Positions 23,185 through 31,602 of a stretch of 41,526 nt of DNA are shown one piece after another (the first letter of the stretch is position 1; every line of letters begins with the position of its first letter). Source of the stretch: Asaia bogorensis (GTDB taxonomy: Bacteria > Pseudomonadota > Alphaproteobacteria > Acetobacterales > Acetobacteraceae); contig CALQTN020000036.1 of the NCBI GenBank assembly GCA_943333505.2, positions 1-41,526 of the forward strand, in the 5' to 3' direction. The notes beneath the pieces are model-generated. The model worked only from the letters and a program-made list of their open reading frames with translations, did no database searches and had not been told where the DNA came from. A program made the translations under genes and the position numbers.

Positions 23185-24357
23185 ATGCCCAATCCATTGA
23201 ATGCCTATGTCGCCGGCCCGCGCACCCGGATATTTGGTGCCGAAACCGGCCCGCTGGCGGGGCTTGATTTCGCGGTCAAGGACCTGATCGATATTGCCGG
23301 CGTGCCCACGGGCGGCGGCAATCCGGACTGGCCGCGCGCCAACCCGGTGCCGACCCGACATGCCTGGGTGGTGCAAACCTTACTTGCGGCTGGCGCATCG
23401 GTGATCGGCAAGACCATCACTGATGAGGTGTCACTCGGGATTTTGGGGGAGAACGCCCATGACGGCACCCCCACCAATCCGGCGGCCCCCGGCCGGGTGC
23501 CCGGTGGATCGTCGTCAGGCTCGGCCGCGGTCGTGGCGGGTGGGCTGTGTGCCTTCGCGCTCGGCACCGATAGTGGCGGATCGGTGCGGGTCCCAGCCAG
23601 CTATTGCGGACTTTATGGCGTCCGGCCGACGCATGGTCGGATCGATTTCACCGGCATCACCGTGCAGTCGCCCAGCGCGGATACCTGCGGCTGGTTCGCG
23701 CGCGACGCCGAAACTTTTGGGCTGGTGGGCGAAGTCTTATACGGGGCAGCGCGGCCAAGCGTTCTGCCAACCCGGCTGCTGGTCGCGACCGACGCATGGG
23801 GCTTTGCCGATTTGGCGGTGCAGGACGCGTTGGCGCCGATGCTCGACCGGCTCACCCGGTTGATCGGCCATCGCGAGGATGTCCTGCTCGCCCCGCAAGG
23901 TCTGTCGGTCTGGCAGCGCGCCCAGCGTGTGCTGCAAAGCAGCGAGTCCTGGCAGACCTTCGCGCCCTGGCTCGACGAATTCAATCCACGCTTTGCCTTC
24001 AGCGTTGCCCGCAGCCTGGTGATCGGCTCGATGCTGACCGACGCCGAACGCTCGGCGGCGGCGTTGATGCGTGATGAAGCCCGCGCCCGGCTGCGCTATT
24101 TGCTGCCTGAGGGCACGATATTATGCTTGCCCACGACACCGTCACCGGCCTTGCCGGTCGGGCTCAAGCTGTCCGAACTCGCGTTCCCGCGCGAACGGAT
24201 TTCCTGCCTGACCAGCCATGGCGGCCTCACCGGGGTGCCGCAGGTCAGCCTGCCGGGGGCCAATGTCGATGGCGCGCCGGTTGGCCTGTCGATTATTGGC
24301 GGTCGGGGCACTGACCTTGCGCTGATGGCAGTTGCCCGCGCTTTGGAGGCGATGTGA
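23185..24357 (+). CDS. Amidase signature family enzyme
   Basis: This 390-residue enzyme hydrolyses an amide bond with a Ser-Ser-Lys triad. Lys32 lies in FAVKDLID, the cis-Ser is within GGSSSGSAAVVAGG (residues 107-120), and the nucleophile is Ser133 in GTDSGGSVRVPAS. It is shorter than GatA (~480), so it is not part of the tRNA amidotransferase. CCAGGAG precedes the ATG. An AtzH/HpxZ-like gene follows after one base. In s-triazine and ureide degradation that family accompanies an AtzE/HpxY-type amidase, so a cyclic-ureide or carboxybiuret-like substrate is plausible, but unproven. Confidence 0.9.
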   Translation: MPNPLNAYVAGPRTRIFGAETGPLAGLDFAVKDLIDIAGVPTGGGNPDWPRANPVPTRHAWVVQTLLAAGASVIGKTITDEVSLGILGENAHDGTPTNPAAPGRVPGGSSSGSAAVVAGGLCAFALGTDSGGSVRVPASYCGLYGVRPTHGRIDFTGITVQSPSADTCGWFARDAETFGLVGEVLYGAARPSVLPTRLLVATDAWGFADLAVQDALAPMLDRLTRLIGHREDVLLAPQGLSVWQRAQRVLQSSESWQTFAPWLDEFNPRFAFSVARSLVIGSMLTDAERSAAALMRDEARARLRYLLPEGTILCLPTTPSPALPVGLKLSELAFPRERISCLTSHGGLTGVPQVSLPGANVDGAPVGLSIIGGRGTDLALMAVARALEAM

Positions 24358-24358
24358 C

Positions 24359-24763
24359 ATGACGCCTAATATCCCAGCGGTGGTCGCTGAGATTGCCGAT
24401 ATCTTCGAACGCTATGAACAGGCGCTGATCGATCGCGATGTTGTTGCGCTGGACAGCATGTTTTGGAACAGCCCGCACACGATCCGCCTGTCGGCGCGTG
24501 AACATGGCTATGGTTTCGACGCCATTCACGCCCACCGTCTGGCCGCCGCCGCGGGCGCCGGCAGTATTAAGCAGGGGCGGGTGCGGCGCGATATTCTGAC
24601 GCTTGGGCAGGATTTTGCGACCGTCAACCTGACCTTCAAAGTCCGCGATCCCGCCCTGATCGGGCGCCAGAGCCAGGCCTGGGCGCGCTTTCCGGGGCTA
24701 GGCTGGAAAGTGGTCTCCGCCCATGTTTCGACCGTCAATGCCTCGACATTGGCGCCGGACTGA
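24359..24763 (+). CDS. AtzH/HpxZ-like protein (DUF3225, NTF2-like fold)
   Basis: A 134-residue protein whose segments DSMFWNSPHTIRLSAREHGYGFDAIHAHR and the closing WKVVSAHVST match the AtzH/HpxZ family. Its members sit beside amidases in cyanuric acid and oxalurate breakdown and have an NTF2-like fold. The start ATG follows the amidase stop after one base, so translation is likely coupled. The function in this organism is not known. ABC importer genes follow immediately, which fits uptake and hydrolysis of a nitrogenous compound. Confidence 0.83.
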   Translation: MTPNIPAVVAEIADIFERYEQALIDRDVVALDSMFWNSPHTIRLSAREHGYGFDAIHAHRLAAAAGAGSIKQGRVRRDILTLGQDFATVNLTFKVRDPALIGRQSQAWARFPGLGWKVVSAHVSTVNASTLAPD

Positions 24764-24777
24764 CCAAGTCTGGCGCT

Positions 24778-25509
24778 ATGCTCACCGTGAACCATGTCAC
24801 CCGTCGATTTGCCAATGGGGTGGAGGCGCTGTCCGATGTCTCGTGCGACATCGCTGCCGGGGATTTTGTCGCCCTGCTCGGCCCGTCCGGCTGCGGCAAG
24901 TCCACTTTGCTGCGGCTGATCGCCGGACTGGATGTGCCCGATAGCGGCAGTTTGGTATGGCGGGATGGCCCGCCCGAGCCGGGAATGCTGGGTTACGTGT
25001 TCCAGGATGCGACCTTGCTGCCATGGGCGAGCGCGGTCGAGAACGTTTTTCTGCCGCTGCGTCTGCGCGGCATGGCCTGGGCCGAGGCCGCACCGCGCGT
25101 GGCGGCCGCGCTGGCGCAGGTTGGGCTCGCCGGTTTCGCCGATGCCCGGCCCCAGCAACTGTCGGGCGGCATGCGGATGCGGGTTTCCATCGCCCGCGCG
25201 CTGGTCACCCGCCCGCGTGTATTGCTGATGGATGAGCCTTTCGCCGCCCTCGACGAATTCACCCGGCACAAATTGCAGGAGGACCTGCTTGCTCTGTGGC
25301 GGGAGCTTAATTGCACGATCCTGTTCGTGACCCATTCGCTTTACGAGGCCGCGTTTCTCGCCCGGCGCATTTTGCTCATGTCGCCCCGACCCGGTCGCAT
25401 CGTGCACGACATTGCCTCTGTGGTTCCGTCCGGTGCCGAGGCGCGGCTCGATCCGGCCTATGCCGCGCTGGTCGCCGACATCACCCGACATTTGCGGGAC
25501 GCGGCATGA
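24778..25509 (+). CDS. ABC transporter ATP-binding protein, nitrate/sulfonate/taurine type
   Basis: A 243-residue ATPase subunit with Walker A GPSGCGKST at residues 35-43, a Q-loop in VFQDATLLPW, the LSGGMRMR signature, Walker B LLMDEPFAALD and the H-loop VTHS. The Q-loop and signature wording are those of the TauB/SsuB/NrtD subgroup, whose substrates include sulfonates, nitrate, pyrimidines and thiamine precursors. It precedes the permease gene with an ATGA overlap. No binding-protein gene of this system is found nearby. Confidence 0.93.
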   Translation: MLTVNHVTRRFANGVEALSDVSCDIAAGDFVALLGPSGCGKSTLLRLIAGLDVPDSGSLVWRDGPPEPGMLGYVFQDATLLPWASAVENVFLPLRLRGMAWAEAAPRVAAALAQVGLAGFADARPQQLSGGMRMRVSIARALVTRPRVLLMDEPFAALDEFTRHKLQEDLLALWRELNCTILFVTHSLYEAAFLARRILLMSPRPGRIVHDIASVVPSGAEARLDPAYAALVADITRHLRDAA

Positions 25510-26270
25510 ACCCAGGATCACGTCTCGCGCCGCTGATGTTTTTCACCGCGATGCTGCTGGCCTGGGAGGCACTGGTGCGTGTGACCAACGTGCCAGCCTA
25601 TCTGGTGCCTGGGCCATGGGCGATCGGGCAGGCGTTTCTTGGCGCCCCTTTTGTGTTGCTTGCCTCGCTGGCATCCACCCTTGTGGTGACCGCAGTTGCG
25701 TTGCTGGTCTCGGCGGCGGTCGGCGTCGCACTCGCGGTGGCGATGGCCGCCAGCCCCTGGGCACGTGCCGTCATCCAACCCTGGGCGGTGGTTTTGCAGG
25801 TGACCCCGATCGTGGCGATCGCGCCACTTATCATCGTCTGGGTCGGCGATCCGTTCGCGGCGTTGGTGGTCTGCGCGGTCATCGTGGCGTTCTTCCCGAT
25901 CTTTTCCAACACCGCTATCGGGCTCAATGCAGCCCCGGCCGATCTGCTCGATCTCTTCAGGCTCAATGGCGCAGGCACCTGGGACACGGTCCGCCTGCTG
26001 CGCCTGCCAGCCGCCTTGCCGTATTTCCTCGCGGGGTTGCGGGTTTCCGGCGGTCTGTCCCTGGTTGGCGCGGTGGTCGCCGAGTTTGTCGCAGGATCGG
26101 GCGGATTTGCCTCCGGCCTCGCCTATCGCATCCTTGAAGCCGGCTACCGGCTGCAAATTCCCCGCATGTTCGCAGCCCTGGTGTTGTTGTCGCTGGCGGG
26201 TCTCGCGATCAACACCGCCCTGGCCGGACTTGCCCGCGTGCTGCTGGCCCGCTACGGGGACAGCACCTGA
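25506..26270 (+). CDS. ABC transporter permease, SsuC/TauC type
   Basis: A 254-residue inner-membrane permease with six predicted membrane segments. The EAA-type cytoplasmic loop is in LFRLNGAGTWDTVRLLRLPAALPYFLAGLRV near residues 155-185, and the ending SLVGAVVAEFVAGSGGFASGLAYRI is standard for the subgroup. Its ATG overlaps the ATPase stop by ATGA. The substrate is likely the amide-bearing compound degraded by the neighbouring amidase, but this is an inference. Confidence 0.92.
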   Translation: MNPGSRLAPLMFFTAMLLAWEALVRVTNVPAYLVPGPWAIGQAFLGAPFVLLASLASTLVVTAVALLVSAAVGVALAVAMAASPWARAVIQPWAVVLQVTPIVAIAPLIIVWVGDPFAALVVCAVIVAFFPIFSNTAIGLNAAPADLLDLFRLNGAGTWDTVRLLRLPAALPYFLAGLRVSGGLSLVGAVVAEFVAGSGGFASGLAYRILEAGYRLQIPRMFAALVLLSLAGLAINTALAGLARVLLARYGDST

Positions 26271-26282
26271 GATGAGGGCAAG

Positions 26283-26495
26283 ATGACCAAGACCAAGACC
26301 ATGACCGACGCCCAAATTGCCTACGAGACCAAACGTGCCGCCAAGGCAGGCATGAGCCTGGAAAAGCACCTCGCCATCAAAGCGCGCGAGCAGCAGGCGG
26401 TCGAACGTGCCAAGGCGCCGCCGCCCAAGCCGGAACCGCCGAAAAAACCGGGTTTCTTTGGCCGGATTCTGGAGAAACTGCAAAAGCCGCTCTGA
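26283..26495 (+). CDS. Small basic hypothetical protein
   Basis: A 70-residue, Lys- and Pro-rich protein. The N-terminal half is a charged helix (DAQIAYETKRAAKAGMSLEKHLAIKAREQQ) and the second half a Pro/Lys linker (APPPKPEPPKKP) leading to GFFGRILEKLQKPL, an amphipathic helix that could touch membrane. GAGGGCAAG precedes the ATG. It lies 12 bases after the permease gene and 5 bases before the next start. Function unknown. Confidence 0.65.
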   Translation: MTKTKTMTDAQIAYETKRAAKAGMSLEKHLAIKAREQQAVERAKAPPPKPEPPKKPGFFGRILEKLQKPL

Positions 26496-26500
26496 CCGTG

Positions 26501-27511
26501 ATGCGTGCGGTTCACGCTGATTGGAGCGTCGATCCGCGCAAACGCTGGATGGCAATCGCGGATCGGGCGGGCGTGGGCTGGCGCTTGGATGCGCCTAAAC
26601 CAGTGGGCGATGTCACAACACTGTTTGCCCGCTTGCAGGATGGCGTCAGAAGCGTCGCCCTCGGGGTCGATCTGCCGCTGGGCCTGCCGCGCGCCTTTGT
26701 CGCGCTTCATGGGGTCCATCCTGATTTCGTCGCCTTCCTCCACGATCTCGCCAACAATCCCGGATTTTTCGAGGTCTGCGCGGAGCTGTCCGATCTGTCA
26801 TCGGGCCGCCCCTTCTACCCCATGCGCGGCGTGAAGGGCATGACCCGGTTGAGCCATGCGACTGCCCTTGGTCTGCTGCATGCCGATGACTTATCGCGCG
26901 ATTGCGACCGCGCGACGGCGGAACGCCCGGCTGGTTGCCCGCTATTCTGGACCCTCGGTGCCAACCAGACCGGCAAGGCCGCCATCGCCGCATGGCGCGA
27001 CTTGCTCCTGCCCGCCATCGCCAACGCACAGATGCCGCGCCTGTGGCCGTTCGAGGGGGATTTCCAATCGCTGCTCGCCCAGGGCGGGATTGTCATGGCC
27101 GAAACCTATCCCGCCGAGGCGCTGCGCCAACTGGGTCTGCGCCTTGCTGGCAGCAAGCGCCGGCAATTGGACCGTATCGCGCTCGCCCCCGCCTTGCGTG
27201 CCGCGCTGCACCGGCTCGCCGTCACGCCGAGCCCGGCATTTCTCGATGTGCTCAGCCAAGGTTTCGGCGCCGACGCCGCCGGTGAGGATCGCCTCGATTG
27301 CGTGCTCGGGGTGCTGGCGGTGATCAATGTACTGGCCGGCCATCGCCCCGGCGGGATCCCCGATGACCCGTGGTTGCGGCATTGGGAAGGCTGGGTGCTC
27401 GGGCAAACCGCGCGACCACAGCCTCGACAGACCAACCTATCCCCCATAGCTTCCCTCCAAGAAATTGGGGGGCAGGGTGATGCTGGCACAGGCGGTGGAT
27501 TTTCGGGCTGA
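26501..27511 (+). CDS. Hypothetical protein, possibly DUF429-like
   Basis: A 336-residue protein. VHADWSVDPRKRWMAIA at the N-terminus recalls the DWS/D-containing first strand of RNase H-like DUF429 proteins, and GVDLPLG near residue 61 and MAETYPAEALRQLG near residue 195 would be the second acidic strand and a conserved segment. The assignment is from memory only and the function is unknown. ATG 26501 is preferred over GTG 26498. The 3' end overlaps the next gene by 32 bases. The last 25 residues look weakly constrained. Confidence 0.6.
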   Translation: MRAVHADWSVDPRKRWMAIADRAGVGWRLDAPKPVGDVTTLFARLQDGVRSVALGVDLPLGLPRAFVALHGVHPDFVAFLHDLANNPGFFEVCAELSDLSSGRPFYPMRGVKGMTRLSHATALGLLHADDLSRDCDRATAERPAGCPLFWTLGANQTGKAAIAAWRDLLLPAIANAQMPRLWPFEGDFQSLLAQGGIVMAETYPAEALRQLGLRLAGSKRRQLDRIALAPALRAALHRLAVTPSPAFLDVLSQGFGADAAGEDRLDCVLGVLAVINVLAGHRPGGIPDDPWLRHWEGWVLGQTARPQPRQTNLSPIASLQEIGGQGDAGTGGGFSG

Positions 27512-28280
27512 GGCGGATGCGCTCCATGCGCTGCTTTCCAGGCTTTCCGACGCGGATTGGAACCGCGCGACCACATTCAAATCCTGGACCATCAACGATG
27601 TCGTCCAGCATCTGCACTGGTCCGATCTGATGGCGGCATCCTCGGTCGCCGGTCCGGAGCACTTCGCCCGTTTCCGCGCCGAGATCAAAATCCTCCGTGA
27701 CCAGGGCATGACCGGCGTTGAGGCTACGCGGCTTAAGCTCGGCGACCTTACCGGCAAAGCGCTGGGCGCGCGCTGGTATGAAACCATGGCCGGTCTCTGC
27801 GACAAGCTGTCCGCTATGGCACCCGATACGCGGCTGAAATGGGCCGGTCCCGACATGGGTGTGAAAATGTTCGCAACCGCGCGGCAAATGGAAACCTGGG
27901 CGCATGGCCAGGAGGTGTACGATCTCCTCGGAGTCGAACGCGAACCGACCGACCGCCTGCGCAACATCGCCGAAATCGGGGTGCGCACCTATGGCTGGAC
28001 CTTCGTCAATCGCGGGAAGGACTTGCCCGGCCCGGCGCCGTCGGTGCGGCTGGTCGGGCCGGGGGGCGCGATCTGGCAATGGCATGACCACACCCCGGAT
28101 AATTGCGTCACCGGCGATGCGGTCGCGTTCTGCCAGGTGGTGACCCAGGTGCGTAACATTGCCGACACCAGCCTTGTCGTTACCGGTGCCCCGGCGATTG
28201 CGTGGATGGAGATTGCGCAGTGCTTCGCCGGCCCCCCCGAAGCCCCGCCAGCCCCCGGCACCAGAGCACCCAAAAAATGA
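27480..28280 (+). CDS. TIGR03084-family protein (DinB / maleylpyruvate-isomerase-like fold)
   Basis: A 266-residue protein. The opening QAVDFRAEADALHALLSRLSDADWNRATTFKSWTINDVVQHLHWSDL is diagnostic of TIGR03084, which has a DinB-like four-helix bundle with metal-ligand His (His49 region, then TWAHGQEVYDLLG). Members are common in Actinobacteria and alphaproteobacteria and their function is not established. AGGGTG precedes the ATG. The gene overlaps the upstream frame by 32 bases and overlaps the ThDP enzyme by ATGA. Confidence 0.82.
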   Translation: MLAQAVDFRAEADALHALLSRLSDADWNRATTFKSWTINDVVQHLHWSDLMAASSVAGPEHFARFRAEIKILRDQGMTGVEATRLKLGDLTGKALGARWYETMAGLCDKLSAMAPDTRLKWAGPDMGVKMFATARQMETWAHGQEVYDLLGVEREPTDRLRNIAEIGVRTYGWTFVNRGKDLPGPAPSVRLVGPGGAIWQWHDHTPDNCVTGDAVAFCQVVTQVRNIADTSLVVTGAPAIAWMEIAQCFAGPPEAPPAPGTRAPKK

Positions 28281-29905
28281 CCACCGCCGCAGAAGTATTG
28301 GTTGCCTTCCTCGCCGCCAACGGCGTTGACCGCGCGTTCTGCGTACCCGGCGAGAGCTACGTCGCGGTGCTCGACGCGCTGCACGCCCATCCCGTCATCG
28401 ATCTGGTGACCTGCCGGCATGAAAGCGGGGCGGGGTTCATGGCTTTGGCCGATGCACGATTGACCGGCGTGCCCGGCGTGGCGCTGGTCAGCCGTGGCCC
28501 TGGTGCCTGCAATGCCTCAATTGCCGTGCACACCGCCCAGCAGGACAGCGTGCCGCTGCTGCTGATTGTCGGCCAGGTCGAAGCCCGCGACCTGCGTGCC
28601 CGCGCCTTTCAGGAAATCGACTATTCCCGCATGTTCGACGGGGTGGCGAAATTTGTCGGTGAGGCAACCCGGCCAGATCAAGTTCCCGAACTTGTCGCCC
28701 GCGCCTGGGCGGCGATGTTGACCGGCATTCCCGGACCGGCGGTACTGTCGCTGCCAGAAGACGTGCTGGCCGCCATATGCACCGTGCCCGTTCCAAATCC
28801 GGTGATCGCCAGCGATGCCGCGCCATCCCCGGATGCCGCCGACGCGCTGGCTGAGATGCTGCGCGCGGCTGAGCGCCCGGTGCTGATCGCCGGCGGTGAT
28901 TTCGATCGGCCGGGCGGGCGGGAGGCTTTGCTGGCATTCGCCGAGCGTTGGCAAATCCCGGTTGCCGTCAGTTTCCGGCGCCAGGATTTGTTTCCGAACG
29001 CGCACCCGCTTTATGCCGGCGATATGGGCCTGTCCAACCCGGCCCCCCAACGCGCGGCCTTTGCCCGCGCCGATCTGGTGCTGGCCTTCGGCACCAGGCT
29101 TGGCGACATCACCAGCCAGGGCTATTCGTTTCCGGCGCCAGGCCAGAGAACGGTCCATGTCTGCGCCGACGCCTCCTGGCTCGGCTGGCGTTTCCCGACC
29201 GAACTGGCACTCGCCGCCCACGCAATCCCGACCGTTGCAGCCCTCGCGTCGCGCAACGTCGGTGCCCCGGCCGGTCGCGCGGCGTGGTGCGCCGAATTGC
29301 GCGGACTGCAAACCGCCGACGCCGCCTGGACGCGGCGCCACGCCGATGACGGCGTGGTGTTTCCCAATCTGGTGGCAGCGCTTGGGCCGATGCTGGCCGA
29401 CAACGCCATCGTCACCCTCGATGCCGGAACCTTCGGCGCGCCGTTCTACCGCAAGATCGCCTGGAAATCCGGGCAAAGCCTGCTCGCCCCGATTTCCGGC
29501 GCGATGGGCTATGGCATGCCGGCAGCCGTGGCCGCCGCCTTACGCTGCCCGGACCGTCCGGTGATCTGTGCGCTGGGCGATGGTGGCTTCCTGATGACCG
29601 GCGGGGAACTGGCGGTCGCGGTCGGACGCGGCGCGCCGATCAAGGTGCTGCTGAGCGAAAACGGCAGCTATGCCTCGATCCGCATCCACCAGGAACGCGC
29701 CCATCCCGGCCGGGTATCTGGCACCGACCTGATCAACCCCGACCTCGCTGCGATCGGTGCCGCCTATGGCTATCCGGTGATGGTGGTCCGCGACGAAGCC
29801 GATTTGCCGGCCTTGCTCGCCGCCCTGGTCGCACCGGGCCCATTATTTGCCGTGGTGCATTCATCCCTGTCAGCCGTGCTACCGCCGCCACAAAGGGCTG
29901 ATTGA
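28277..29905 (+). CDS. Thiamine-diphosphate-dependent enzyme, acetolactate-synthase-like
   Basis: A 542-residue three-domain ThDP enzyme. The catalytic Glu49 is in CRHESGAG, the middle domain is at about 190-330, and the ThDP/Mg site is GDGGFLMTGGELAVAVGRGAPIKVLLSENGSY (GDG...N). The FAD-binding residues of true acetolactate synthases are not evident to me, and no ilvN regulatory gene is adjacent, so isoleucine/valine synthesis is unlikely. It may be a decarboxylase or carboligase. ATGA links it to the upstream gene, and TGATG to the following PPOX-type gene. Confidence 0.88.
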   Translation: MTTAAEVLVAFLAANGVDRAFCVPGESYVAVLDALHAHPVIDLVTCRHESGAGFMALADARLTGVPGVALVSRGPGACNASIAVHTAQQDSVPLLLIVGQVEARDLRARAFQEIDYSRMFDGVAKFVGEATRPDQVPELVARAWAAMLTGIPGPAVLSLPEDVLAAICTVPVPNPVIASDAAPSPDAADALAEMLRAAERPVLIAGGDFDRPGGREALLAFAERWQIPVAVSFRRQDLFPNAHPLYAGDMGLSNPAPQRAAFARADLVLAFGTRLGDITSQGYSFPAPGQRTVHVCADASWLGWRFPTELALAAHAIPTVAALASRNVGAPAGRAAWCAELRGLQTADAAWTRRHADDGVVFPNLVAALGPMLADNAIVTLDAGTFGAPFYRKIAWKSGQSLLAPISGAMGYGMPAAVAAALRCPDRPVICALGDGGFLMTGGELAVAVGRGAPIKVLLSENGSYASIRIHQERAHPGRVSGTDLINPDLAAIGAAYGYPVMVVRDEADLPALLAALVAPGPLFAVVHSSLSAVLPPPQRAD

Positions 29906-30300
29906 TGGGCAATTTCTCCGCCTTTGCCGGGCAGCGCTACCTCAACCTTGAAAGCTTTCGCAAGAACGGCAACGGCATCCGCACGCCGCTATGGTTTGCC
30001 CAGGATGGCGACACGATCTTCGTCTACACCACCGCCGATAGCGGCAAGGCCAAACGCATCCGCCGCGACGTGGCGGTGAACATCGCCGTCTGCGACATGC
30101 GTGGCAATGTCTCCGGCGATTGGATCGCCGTCCGTGCCGCCCCGGTCACTGGCGCCGCATACGAGCGCGGCATGATGCTGCTGGATCGCAAATACTTTCC
30201 CTGGAAGCAGATGCTCAACATGGCGGCCTGGTTCAGGCCGCGCCCGCGGGTGGTGATCGCGATCCGCGCAGCAGCAGAACCGTCTGCGCCAGCGCCATGA
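29905..30300 (+). CDS. PPOX-fold flavin/F420-type oxidoreductase (Rv2061-like)
   Basis: A 131-residue split-barrel protein of the pyridoxamine-phosphate-oxidase superfamily. RTPLWFAQDGDTIFVYTTADSGKAKRIRRDVAVNIAVCDMRG is the typical beta-barrel with the flavin-binding region, as in the TIGR03666 (Rv2061) group. It likely reduces a small substrate or heme-like group with FMN or F420. It starts at ATG 29905 sharing a base with the upstream stop. Its last 68 bases overlap the 3' end of the convergent MFS gene, which is unusual. Confidence 0.82.
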   Translation: MGNFSAFAGQRYLNLESFRKNGNGIRTPLWFAQDGDTIFVYTTADSGKAKRIRRDVAVNIAVCDMRGNVSGDWIAVRAAPVTGAAYERGMMLLDRKYFPWKQMLNMAAWFRPRPRVVIAIRAAAEPSAPAP

Positions 30301-31462
30301 GCGCCAGTTGCCCGGCCGCAATCACAAACGGGATATGCCAGCCCAGATACGGCACTGCCGCCGTAAACAGGCTCGGCCCGGCGACATAGCCGAGGAACAC
30401 CACCAGGGTTGACCCCGACGTTGCGTCCGCAATCCGCTGCGGCGGTGACAGCCGTGCGATCTCGGCCATGTAAATCCCGTTCCACGAACAGGCGAAAAAT
30501 CCGGTCAGCACCCCCACCGCTGCCTTGGTGCCCAGCCCCCAGTCGCCGGGCATGTACGCGTAAAGCACCACGCAGCCCGCCGCGACAAAGGCCTGCACGG
30601 TGAGGTTGAGCGCCGGCCGCCCTGTCCGATCGGCGAGAAACCCAAGAAATACCCGGGCAAACACCCCGGCGCCCTGCAAACTTGCATAGACAAATCCGGC
30701 CTCCAGCAACCCCATCCCGGTTTCGGTCAGCACGGTTACCGAAAAGCTGAACAACACCCCCTGCACCAGCGCAAAGCTCAGCGCCAAAGCCGTTATCGTC
30801 AGCATCCCGCGGCTTTCGCCGAGCGCCAGCAAAGGTGTCATCACATTGGCCAACGAGAAGATCGCGCGTGGATGCACCGATCGGGTCGGGTCACGCTCCA
30901 CATCCATCATCTTGCGCAACGGCGCGATGGCAATCGCCGAAACTGATCCAACCGCCACCGCGAGCAACAACGCCGATGGCCAGCCATAATGTAGCGCAAA
31001 CGGTGCCACAATCAGCCCGGCCAGCGCGCCGCCGGCAGGCGCCCCAGCCTGCTTGATCGAAAAGATCAGCGTCCGGTGCGCGGGCGGTGCCGTCTTGGCC
31101 AAAATCCGGCTTCCCGCCGGCGGCGTCGGGCCATAGCCCACCCCGAGAAACAGCGCCGCCACCACCAGCGCCGGCCACGACCCGGTGGCTGCAATCGCCA
31201 TCGCCGCCACCGCCAGCATCGACCCCAACTGCAAACTGCGCACTGGCCCGAGTCTGGCGAGCACTGGGGAGCCAAACGCCAGAAACAAACATGACCCCAC
31301 CGAGGTCAAGGATGACAGATTGCCAATCCGCTCCGGCTCGATCCCCGCACTCCTGGTCAGCAACGGCGCCACCACTGGCAGGCACTGGCCCATGAATGAC
31401 GACGCCGATTGGGCGAGCAGGGTGGCAGACAGGGCAAGCAGCCAGGGGGGGATACGTTTCAC
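30233..31462 (-). CDS. MFS transporter
   Basis: A 409-residue major facilitator with about 12 hydrophobic segments. Family marks include the LGVGYGPTPPAGSRIL segment near residue 105, the RKMMDVERDP cytoplasmic loop near residue 193, and GFLADRTGRPALN near residue 268, a form of motif A (GxLaDrxGrkxxl). I chose the GTG at 31462 because no ATG precedes the first membrane segment. Another frame start at 31534 (TTG) is possible. It is convergent and overlapping with the PPOX gene. The substrate is unknown. Confidence 0.85.
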   Translation of the reverse strand: MKRIPPWLLALSATLLAQSASSFMGQCLPVVAPLLTRSAGIEPERIGNLSSLTSVGSCLFLAFGSPVLARLGPVRSLQLGSMLAVAAMAIAATGSWPALVVAALFLGVGYGPTPPAGSRILAKTAPPAHRTLIFSIKQAGAPAGGALAGLIVAPFALHYGWPSALLLAVAVGSVSAIAIAPLRKMMDVERDPTRSVHPRAIFSLANVMTPLLALGESRGMLTITALALSFALVQGVLFSFSVTVLTETGMGLLEAGFVYASLQGAGVFARVFLGFLADRTGRPALNLTVQAFVAAGCVVLYAYMPGDWGLGTKAAVGVLTGFFACSWNGIYMAEIARLSPPQRIADATSGSTLVVFLGYVAGPSLFTAAVPYLGWHIPFVIAAGQLALMALAQTVLLLRGSRSPPAGAA

Positions 31463-31543
31463 CGATGAAAGCTGCGGGATCGGGTGAGGGAGGTCAAGGA
31501 AGCGTCCGCTTTCACCCCATCTCCACCCGCCCAAGCCCTGCTC

Positions 31544-31572
31544 TGGCCACCGCCCACGCTCTGCGGTATGAT
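31544..31572 (+). promoter_or_regulatory. Probable promoter of ssb
   Basis: TGGCCA at 31544-31549 (4 of 6 consensus bases) is followed after 17 bases by TATGAT at 31567-31572 (5 of 6). The expected start near 31579 gives a leader of about 24 bases. Confidence 0.45.
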
Positions 31573-31602
31573 GATCGTTGATACGTTACGGGGTGGATGG
31601 TT

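Noticed and set aside
28277-29905. Acetolactate synthase large subunit (IlvB)
   Set aside because: No ilvN follows, neighbours are unrelated to branched-chain amino acid synthesis, and the sequence lacks FAD-site wording I expect. Kept as a generic ThDP enzyme.
31534-31534. TTG at 31534 as start of the MFS gene
   Set aside because: The added 24 residues are unlike a membrane protein N-terminus and would run into the ssb promoter region. GTG 31462 is nearer the first membrane segment.
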